This document shows, one piece after another, positions 7,270 through 12,515 of a DNA stretch of 12,515 nt. Each line of letters starts with the position of its first letter. Position 1 is the first letter of the stretch. The stretch is from an uncultured Eubacteriales bacterium (GTDB lineage: Bacteria > Bacillota > Clostridia > Monoglobales > Monoglobaceae), in the NCBI GenBank assembly GCA_905198865.1, contig CAJKEB010000051.1, positions 1 to 12,515 on the forward strand. The letters are read 5' to 3'. A model generated the notes under the pieces. That model did not search any database. It was not told the DNA's origin and saw nothing but the letters and a program-made list of their open reading frames with translations. The position numbers were made by a program, and so were the translations under genes.

Positions 7270-8772
7270 ATGGCATTTTACTACAAAGAACCGTCTCACA
7301 CATTCAGCGAATATTTGCTTGTTCCGGGATATTCGGACGCAAATTGTATTCCGGCTAACGTATCGCTTAAAACGCCGCTTGTTAAGTTCAGAAAGGGCGA
7401 GGAGGAACCTGCGCTTTCTATGAATACACCGCTTGTCTCAGCTATTATGCAGTCCGTATCCGGTGTTGATATGGCAATAGCTCTTGCAAAAGAAGGCGGA
7501 GTTTCATTTATCTTCGGCTCTCAGCCAATTGAAAAGCAGGCAGAGATGGTGCGAAAGGTTAAGGCGTATAAGTCGGGTTTTGTTGAATCGGACTCTAATA
7601 TTTCACCTGACGCTACACTTGCTGACGTGCTTGCCTTAAAAGAAGAAAGAGGTCATTCGACAATCGCTGTTACTGAGGATGGAACAAAAAACAGCAAGCT
7701 GGTCGGAATTGTTACCGGCCGCGATTACAGAATAAGCCGTATGTCAAAGGACGAGAAGGTTCATACATTTATGACTCCGTTTGAAAAGCTTATTACTGCG
7801 CCTGAGGGCACCTCGCTCAAAGAGGCGAACGATATCATCTGGGAGCATAAGCTGAATTCTCTTCCGATTATCGATAAGGAAGGCAGACTGGTTGCGTTTG
7901 TTTTCAGAAAGGACTATGAACAGCACAAAGAAAATCCGAATGAGCTGCTTGACGCACACAAAAGATATGTTGTTGGAGCAGGTATAAACACGCGTGACTA
8001 CGAGGAGCGTGTTCCTGCTTTGGTAGACGCGGGAGTAGACGTTCTCTGCATCGATTCGAGTGAGGGCTTTACTGAGTGGCAGGCAAGAACGATTAAGTTT
8101 ATCCGTGAAAAATACGGCGATACTGTAAAGGTTGGAGCCGGTAATGTTGTTGACAGCGACGGATTCAGATTTTTGGCAGAGGCCGGTGCTGACTTTATAA
8201 AAATAGGTATCGGCGGCGGAAGTATCTGTATCACGCGTGAGACCAAAGGTATAGGCAGAGGTCAGGCAACTGCGGTTATTGATGTCGCAAGAGCAAGAGA
8301 CGAATACTTCAGAGAGACAGGCGTATACGTTCCGATTTGCTCTGACGGCGGAATTGTGCTTGACTATCACATCACCCTGGCACTGGCTATGGGCTGTGAC
8401 TTCTGTATGCTCGGCAGATACTTTGCGAGATTTGACGAAAGTCCTACAAACAAGGTTATGGTTAACGGAAGCTATATGAAAGAATACTGGGGCGAAGGCA
8501 GTGCGAGAGCAAGAAACTGGCAGAGATACGATATGGGCGGAGCCGCAAAGTTGTCCTTTGTAGAAGGCGTTGACTGTTACGTTCCGTATGCCGGCTCGCT
8601 TCATGACAACATGACGACCACGCTTAGCAAGGTTCGCTCAACAATGTGCAACTGCGGCGCAACCAATATTCCCGAATTCCAGGAGAAAGCGAGATTAACT
8701 CTCGTAAGCAGCGTTTCAATTATTGAGGGCGGCGCACATGATGTTGTGGTAAAAGATAATTATAACGGGTAA
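7270..8772 (+). CDS. guaB: IMP dehydrogenase, Tritrichomonas-like type
   Basis: IMP dehydrogenase oxidises IMP to XMP with NAD+, the committed step to guanine nucleotides. The 500-aa protein is a TIM barrel with a CBS-domain pair inserted at about residues 105-220. Visible catalytic features are Asp262 in CIDSSEGF, the nucleophile Cys320 in GIGGGSICITR, the flap dyad Arg419-Tyr420 in NWQRYD, and Glu432. Recalled Tritrichomonas foetus numbering (Asp261, Cys319, Arg418, Tyr419, Glu431) is offset by exactly one. Other shared traits are the N terminus HTFSEYLLVPG, the stretch FIFGSQ, the MCNCG motif and the ending SSVSIIEGGAHDVVVKD. Usual bacterial GuaB has TFDDVLL and GIGPGSICTTR instead. The gene is monocistronic, with a consensus promoter and its own terminator. 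Function as an IMP dehydrogenase is confident; the lineage assignment rests on memory of the protozoan sequence. Confidence 0.95.
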   Translation: MAFYYKEPSHTFSEYLLVPGYSDANCIPANVSLKTPLVKFRKGEEEPALSMNTPLVSAIMQSVSGVDMAIALAKEGGVSFIFGSQPIEKQAEMVRKVKAYKSGFVESDSNISPDATLADVLALKEERGHSTIAVTEDGTKNSKLVGIVTGRDYRISRMSKDEKVHTFMTPFEKLITAPEGTSLKEANDIIWEHKLNSLPIIDKEGRLVAFVFRKDYEQHKENPNELLDAHKRYVVGAGINTRDYEERVPALVDAGVDVLCIDSSEGFTEWQARTIKFIREKYGDTVKVGAGNVVDSDGFRFLAEAGADFIKIGIGGGSICITRETKGIGRGQATAVIDVARARDEYFRETGVYVPICSDGGIVLDYHITLALAMGCDFCMLGRYFARFDESPTNKVMVNGSYMKEYWGEGSARARNWQRYDMGGAAKLSFVEGVDCYVPYAGSLHDNMTTTLSKVRSTMCNCGATNIPEFQEKARLTLVSSVSIIEGGAHDVVVKDNYNG

Positions 8773-8782
8773 ATATTAAATC

Positions 8783-8819
8783 AACCCCTGTCAGAAAAAT
8801 GACAGGGGTTAATTTTTTG
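8783..8819 (+). terminator. Strong intrinsic terminator of guaB, shared with trpA
   Basis: The arms 8783-8793 (AACCCCTGTCA) and 8800-8810 (TGACAGGGGTT) form a perfect 11-bp stem with a 6-nt loop, followed by AATTTTTT on the + strand. It sits 10 nt after the guaB stop. On the - strand it lies 12 nt beyond the trpA stop but is followed only by a mixed T-rich tract, so it may also end the trp transcript, less efficiently. Confidence 0.92.
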
Positions 8820-8822
8820 CGC

Positions 8823-9617
8823 TTACAGCGCTGCTGCAAGCTGCTGAGTTTTCAGTTTTACATTGTTAATCTTTTCCTCAGGCGTTTTGCCTGCGGCGAC
8901 TTGCTTCACTATTGCGCTTCCCACGATTAAGCCGTCACAGTAATGTTTGAGGGCGGATATATGCTCAGGCTTTGAAATACCAAAGCCTATGCACTTGGGA
9001 ATGTCTGAACAGCTGTTCAGCTTTGCAAACATTTTATCAAAATCGGTGCTGAATCCTTCGCGAGCTCCGGTAACACCCATTGATGAAACGCAGTACAAAA
9101 ATCCCTTTGCTCTGTCGCAGATTTTCTTCATGCGCTCCTCTGATGATGTCGGCGAAACCATAGAAATCTGATATACGCCGTATTTTTGAGTATAGTCATA
9201 TATTTCATTGCTTTCTTCAAACGGCAGGTCGGGGATTATAACACCGTCAACCCCGGAGTTTTTGCAGCTTTCAAAGAACCTTTCAGTACCATAGCTTAAA
9301 AGTGAGTTGAAATACATCAAAAATACCAAAGGAACTTGAGTTACCTCGCGAAGCTCCGCTACTGCCTTAAATATTATATCAAGGTTAATTTCGTTTTTCA
9401 AAGCCCGGACATTTGCAGCCTGAATAACCGGTCCTTCCGCCATGGGGTCTGTGAAGGGAATACCAAGCTCAATCAGATCAGCTCCGCTTTTCTCCATTTC
9501 GAGCACAAGCGATTTGGACGTTTCGATATCCGGGTCGCCGAAGGTCAGGAAGGTAACCAATGCCTTTTTACCCTGAGCACGCAAATTTTCAAATAAACTG
9601 TCAATCCTATTTTTCAT
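8823..9617 (-). CDS. trpA: Tryptophan synthase alpha chain
   Basis: The alpha subunit cleaves indole-3-glycerol phosphate to indole and glyceraldehyde-3-phosphate, and channels indole to TrpB in an alpha2-beta2 complex. The 264-aa protein is a TIM barrel of normal length. Glu50 in LIELGIPF matches catalytic Glu49 of the Salmonella enzyme. The second catalytic position (Asp60 in Salmonella, in LADGP) is Glu61 here, in MAEGPVIQ. The phosphate-binding end contains GFGISKPEH and GLIVGSAIV. I chose the ATG at 9617, which overlaps the trpB end by 11 nt and has a G-rich ribosome site (complement of 9624-9630) 6 nt upstream. An extension to a TTG at 9644 would add nine residues unlike the family. It is the last gene of the trp cluster. 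Confidence 0.95.
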   Translation of the reverse strand: MKNRIDSLFENLRAQGKKALVTFLTFGDPDIETSKSLVLEMEKSGADLIELGIPFTDPMAEGPVIQAANVRALKNEINLDIIFKAVAELREVTQVPLVFLMYFNSLLSYGTERFFESCKNSGVDGVIIPDLPFEESNEIYDYTQKYGVYQISMVSPTSSEERMKKICDRAKGFLYCVSSMGVTGAREGFSTDFDKMFAKLNSCSDIPKCIGFGISKPEHISALKHYCDGLIVGSAIVKQVAAGKTPEEKINNVKLKTQQLAAAL

Positions 9618-10806
9618 TGATTTCCACCCCCATGTATCTTGCAACCGAATATACGTCTTTATCGCCTCTGCCTGACAGGTTTATGACAACAATATCGTCC
9701 TTGTTCATAGTCGGTATAATTTTAATAGCCTGCGCCACCGCATGAGAACTCTCTATTGCGGGAATGATTCCCTCTACTCTTGTCAGATAGCAGAATGCGT
9801 CAACTGCCTCTTTGTCAGTAATGGCATAGTATTCTGCTCTGCCGCTGTCTTTGAGTGCTGCATGCTCCGGGCCAATTCCCGGATAATCAAGTCCTGCGGA
9901 TATTGAATAGACAGGCATTATACCGCCGTTCTTATCTTGCAGGAATATGGATTTCATACCATGAAGCACGCCTACTGTTCCCTTTGTCAGGGTTGCCGCA
10001 TGTCTGCCGGTATCAATGCCGTCGCCGGCCGCCTCTGCACCAATAAGCCTTACGGATTTGTCGTCTATAAAGTCATAGAACGCGCCCATTGCGTTGCTGC
10101 CTCCGCCTACACATGCGATAACCGCATCTGGAAGTCTGCCTTCCTTTTCGAGCATCTGCGCTTTTATTTCTTTGCCGATTACGCTCTGAAAATCCCTTAC
10201 TATTGTCGGATACGGATGAGGTCCCATAGTCGAGCCGAGCAAATACAAGGTGTCATTTGCCCGTGCCGCCCATGCACGCATTGCCTCGTTGCAGGCGTCC
10301 TTGAGAGTTGCGGTTCCCGAAGATACAGGAGTCACTTTTGCACCCAGAAGATGCATTCTGAAAACATTAAGCTCCTGACGCTTGGTGTCCTCCTCGCCCA
10401 TAAATACTTCACATTCCATACCGAAAAGCGCCGCGGCAGTTGCTGCCGCAACACCGTGCTGTCCTGCTCCTGTTTCCGCAATTACTTTCTTCTTTCCCAT
10501 ACGCTTTGCCAAAAGAGCCTGACCGAGTACGTTATTAATCTTATGCGCGCCGGTATGATTCAAATCCTCGCGCTTTATATATACCTTTGCGCCTCCCAAA
10601 TCCTTTGTCATGTTTTCTGCGTAATATAACAGCGACGGTCTGTTTGCGTATTCGTTTAAATAAAAATTAAGCTCGCGTATAAACTCAGGGTCGTTTTTCG
10701 CCTCGTTATATGCAGTTTCAAGCTCGTCTAAGGCGTTCATCAGCGTTTCGGGAGCATATTGCCCGCCGTAAATACCAAATCTGCCCTTTTTATCTGTACT
10801 ATTCAT
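9607..10806 (-). CDS. trpB: Tryptophan synthase beta chain
   Basis: The PLP-dependent beta subunit condenses indole with L-serine to make L-tryptophan. The 399-aa protein is a classical TrpB1. It begins with GRFGIYGGQYAPETLM. The PLP Schiff-base Lys89 lies in NHTGAHKINN, catalytic Glu111 in ETGAGQHGVA, and the PLP phosphate loop is GGGSNAMG (234-241). GRAEYYAITDKEA and the C-terminal LSGRGDKD motif are also present. A ribosome site AAGGA precedes the ATG. The gene starts 49 nt after trpF and overlaps trpA, which fits coordinated production of the two subunits. Nothing is missing or unusual. Confidence 0.97.
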   Translation of the reverse strand: MNSTDKKGRFGIYGGQYAPETLMNALDELETAYNEAKNDPEFIRELNFYLNEYANRPSLLYYAENMTKDLGGAKVYIKREDLNHTGAHKINNVLGQALLAKRMGKKKVIAETGAGQHGVAAATAAALFGMECEVFMGEEDTKRQELNVFRMHLLGAKVTPVSSGTATLKDACNEAMRAWAARANDTLYLLGSTMGPHPYPTIVRDFQSVIGKEIKAQMLEKEGRLPDAVIACVGGGSNAMGAFYDFIDDKSVRLIGAEAAGDGIDTGRHAATLTKGTVGVLHGMKSIFLQDKNGGIMPVYSISAGLDYPGIGPEHAALKDSGRAEYYAITDKEAVDAFCYLTRVEGIIPAIESSHAVAQAIKIIPTMNKDDIVVINLSGRGDKDVYSVARYMGVEINEK

Positions 10807-10855
10807 TTATATTTTCCTTTCAATATTTTAAATGTTAAATCTTATTGCTTGCCGC

Positions 10856-11491
10856 TTAGTTTCTGACGGCATTTACCGCTGCAATAATCTTATTTCTGTC
10901 TTTTATCTTATTCGTCTCAACACCGGAACTTAAATCTATCGCATACGGGGACGTCAGTTCAATCGTTGATTTGATGTTTGACTTATTAAGTCCGCCTGCA
11001 ATAATCAGCTTTTCAGATTTAATTTCTTTAACCAGACACGCATCGAATGTCTTGCCCTGTCCGCCGTAGCCTTCAACGTATGCGTCGGCAAGGTATCTGT
11101 CTGCATGGTCAATATTACTGAGCATAGATAAGTCAAATCTGTTCTTTATGCGTACTGCCTTCCAGACCTCTGAAATACCGGGGCACAGTCTTTTGACCTC
11201 ATCGATTATATAATTATCCTCGTCGCCGTGGAGCTGAACAATATCCAATTTTGCAGTTTTTACTGCCTCGGAAATCTCCTGCGGAGTATTATCGACAAAG
11301 ACGCCGACCGGCTTAATTCTGCCGTCAAGCCTTGATATCAGCTCAGCCGCTTGCTCAAAACTGACATATCTATGGCTTTTGGGATAGAATATAAACCCGG
11401 CAAAATCAGGCATTGCCTCGTTCACATAATATATGTCTGCGCTGCGGTATAAACCGCAGATTTTTATTTTTGTTTTAGGTTTAAGGTTCAT
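10856..11491 (-). CDS. trpF: Phosphoribosylanthranilate isomerase
   Basis: TrpF converts phosphoribosylanthranilate to the carboxyphenylamino-deoxyribulose phosphate used by TrpC. The 211-aa TIM barrel has the catalytic Cys12 in KIKICGLYR and the general acid Asp150 in GGQGKTFD. VQLHGDED (85-92) and the phosphate-binding C-terminal motifs IIAGGLNKSN and AIDLSSGVET are also present. The length is typical for a stand-alone enzyme, not fused to TrpC. It lies 24 nt after trpC and 49 nt before trpB. The ribosome site is weak (GAGTG about 8 nt before the ATG), so translation may be lower than its neighbours or depend on coupling. Confidence 0.95.
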   Translation of the reverse strand: MNLKPKTKIKICGLYRSADIYYVNEAMPDFAGFIFYPKSHRYVSFEQAAELISRLDGRIKPVGVFVDNTPQEISEAVKTAKLDIVQLHGDEDNYIIDEVKRLCPGISEVWKAVRIKNRFDLSMLSNIDHADRYLADAYVEGYGGQGKTFDACLVKEIKSEKLIIAGGLNKSNIKSTIELTSPYAIDLSSGVETNKIKDRNKIIAAVNAVRN

Positions 11492-11515
11492 ATTATTTCA
11501 CTCGTGATTATTATA

Positions 11516-12316
11516 TTATAACATATCATGTCTGAGTATTTCAACAGCTTTTGACACATTATTTTGACGCATGAATGTCTCGCCTATCAAAACAGCGTCA
11601 ACTCCGAGGCTGTCGAGATATTTCAGGTCACTGCCGTTTTTGATGCCGCTCTCCGATACAACGGTCTTGTTGTCGCGGTCGCTGAGGGCTTCAATCAATT
11701 TTTCGGTGGTATGCAAATCGACGTCAAATGTTTTGAGGTTTCTGTTATTTACGCCGACTATATCAGCGCCTATGTCAAGCACACGCCTGAGCTCTTCTGA
11801 ATCATGCACCTCTACAAGACATTTCAAGCCGAGTGACTCTGCTGTATTTTTAAACTCGCTCAGCGTCTTGTCGTCAAGGATTGCAGCGATTAAAAGAACT
11901 GCGTCTGCGCCGAGCAAATATGCTTCATAAATCTGATAGTCGTCAATAACAAAATCTTTGCGCAGGAGCGGTATGTTTGAGATTTTTCTTATATCGCTCA
12001 AAAATTCAGGCTGTCCGAGAAAGAAATCCGTTTCGGTCAGCACAGACATTGCCTGCACATCGGACTTTAAGTATTCCTGAGCCACCTGAATATGATTCAT
12101 GTCGGGACGTATAAGACCTTTGGACGGCGATGCCTTTTTCACCTCGGCAATTATTGAGATTTTTTCGTAATCCTTAAGCGCATTATAGAAGTTGATAACC
12201 GTACGGCTGCCGTAGGATTTTTCCACGTTTTCTCTAAGCGTTTTATACGATACCTTTTGCTTCAGGTTTTCAAGGTATATCTTCTTTTTGTTAACTATTT
12301 TTTCAAGTATATCCAT
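11516..12316 (-). CDS. trpC: Indole-3-glycerol phosphate synthase
   Basis: TrpC closes the indole ring, producing indole-3-glycerol phosphate, the substrate of TrpA. From the ATG at 12316 the TIM barrel is 266 aa. Residues aligned by motif to the known catalytic set are Glu58 and Lys60 (IIAEVKKASPSKG), Lys120 (LLRKDFVID), Glu169 (LVEVHDSEEL), Asn190 (VGVNNRNL) and Ser221 (VVSESGI). Another in-frame ATG lies three codons upstream at 12325, but the ribosome site AGGAG touches it, while it is 9 nt from the ATG at 12316. It is the first visible gene of the trpC-F-B-A run. No trpD precedes it within the window; the upstream 190 bases are noncoding and filled with hairpins. Confidence 0.95.
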   Translation of the reverse strand: MDILEKIVNKKKIYLENLKQKVSYKTLRENVEKSYGSRTVINFYNALKDYEKISIIAEVKKASPSKGLIRPDMNHIQVAQEYLKSDVQAMSVLTETDFFLGQPEFLSDIRKISNIPLLRKDFVIDDYQIYEAYLLGADAVLLIAAILDDKTLSEFKNTAESLGLKCLVEVHDSEELRRVLDIGADIVGVNNRNLKTFDVDLHTTEKLIEALSDRDNKTVVSESGIKNGSDLKYLDSLGVDAVLIGETFMRQNNVSKAVEILRHDML

Positions 12317-12325
12317 TTGTTTCAT

Positions 12326-12330
12326 CTCCT
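12326..12330 (-). promoter_or_regulatory. Ribosome binding site deciding the trpC start
   Basis: AGGAG on the - strand abuts the ATG at 12325 with no spacer but is 9 nt from the in-frame ATG at 12316. The downstream codon is therefore the more plausible initiator. Confidence 0.65.
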
Positions 12331-12338
12331 ATTGTAGC

Positions 12339-12352
12339 AAAGGCTTGCCTTT
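12339..12352 (-). repeat. Short inverted repeat before the trpC ribosome site
   Basis: AAAGGC and GCCTTT flank two bases, giving at least a 5-bp stem with a 4-nt loop, 8 nt upstream of AGGAG. There is no T-run after it. It could shape the ribosome site or be part of the adjoining repeat element. Confidence 0.4.
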
Positions 12353-12370
12353 ACAGTAGTTATGGCGCGT

Positions 12371-12515
12371 TAAGTTATAGTTTAATTGACTAAACCGCAA
12401 TTCGGCGGTTTAATGCGAGCATAGTACCGCCTTTGCAAAAGGCGGTTTTCAAGCTACGGTAGGCTTGCTGTGACCGGACTTGCGTAGCAAGTGCGTATGC
12501 ACTATTGCAATTATA
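12371..12515 (-). repeat. Hairpin-rich intergenic repeat, right copy
   Basis: Read on the - strand, 12471-12371 matches 1-100 of the window, including the identical box CAATTAAACTATAA (complement of 12375-12388). Hairpins are 12426-12434 with 12438-12446 (ACCGCCTTT / AAAGGCGGT, perfect, TGC loop on the - strand) and 12392-12398 with 12405-12411 (AAACCGC / GCGGTTT). Stretching to the window end are 12450-12454 with 12463-12467, 12478-12483 with 12487-12492 (ACTTGC / GCAAGT), and 12490-12494 with 12499-12503 (AGTGC / GCACT). No T-runs follow. The box holds TATAAC, a possible -10, but its TTGCGG is only 15 nt upstream. There are no Trp codons, no T-box core and no leader peptide with tandem Trp. 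The element may continue past the window. Confidence 0.7.

Noticed and set aside
7744..8604. Long open frame (286 codons) antisense to guaB
   Set aside because: It lies wholly inside guaB on the opposite strand, shows no recognised motif, has Cys/Ser-rich random-like composition, and has no ribosome site or promoter. It is a codon-usage shadow.
9618..9644. Upstream TTG start for trpA
   Set aside because: It would add nine residues atypical of TrpA and deepen the overlap with trpB; the ATG at 9617 has better family fit and ribosome-site spacing.
9937..10629. Open frame of 230 codons antisense to trpB
   Set aside because: It is nested in a clearly conserved trpB, Cys/Arg/His-rich without domain motifs, and not preceded by a ribosome site.
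12331..12515. T-box riboswitch or Trp leader-peptide attenuator before trpC
   Set aside because: No T-box core sequence, no terminator/antiterminator with a T-run, and no TGG codon in the short frames. The one 10-codon frame (ATG CTC GCA ... GTT TAG) contains no Trp.
12371..12515. CRISPR array or tRNA-like structure in the hairpin cluster
   Set aside because: The hairpins differ in sequence and spacing, with no regular repeat-spacer pattern and no tRNA T-loop (GTTCRANNC) or cloverleaf.

Overview
The window looks like chromosomal housekeeping DNA from a low-to-moderate GC Bacillota bacterium, probably a Clostridia/Oscillospiraceae-type gut anaerobe. The evidence is a SpoVG gene, a Bacillus-type topoisomerase III with two C-terminal zinc fingers, strong AGGAGG ribosome sites, textbook sigma-A promoters and AT-rich intergenic DNA. 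The placement rests on gene families and style, not on a marker gene. All ten genes are intact. I see no phage, transposase, CRISPR, tRNA or rRNA.

Layout: 1-200 is a leader holding a hairpin-rich repeat and a promoter. It feeds a two-gene + strand unit, topB (DNA topoisomerase III) then tex (S1-domain RNA-binding accessory protein), 19 nt apart. A hairpin at 4579-4601 lies between tex and the convergent spoVG (- strand). spoVG and murC (+ strand) diverge from a 163-nt AT-rich region with a perfect palindrome. murC and the - strand HU gene converge on another hairpin (6431-6452). A 525-nt AT-rich gap (6745-7269) separates HU from guaB (+ strand), which has a perfect TTGACA-N17-TATAAT promoter, a leader of about 130 nt and a strong terminator (8783-8819). 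The same terminator faces the end of a - strand tryptophan cluster, transcribed trpC-trpF-trpB-trpA (12316 down to 8823). This cluster covers the last steps of tryptophan synthesis, from phosphoribosylanthranilate onward. trpE, trpG and trpD are not visible.

The most unusual signals are two. First, the two ends of the window carry diverged copies, in inverted orientation, of one structured intergenic repeat: a hairpin with a TGC loop and paired base changes, then a second hairpin, then an identical 14-nt box. Each copy lies upstream of a gene pointing inward (topB, trpC). Second, the IMP dehydrogenase resembles, residue by residue at its functional motifs, the enzyme of the protozoan parasite Tritrichomonas foetus rather than the usual bacterial GuaB. 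Smaller points are a Glu in place of the catalytic Asp60 of TrpA, an inverted repeat in the HU leader, and alternative pairings in the guaB leader. Apart from the repeat and the IMP dehydrogenase lineage, this is ordinary core-genome DNA, and I do not see a new multi-gene system.
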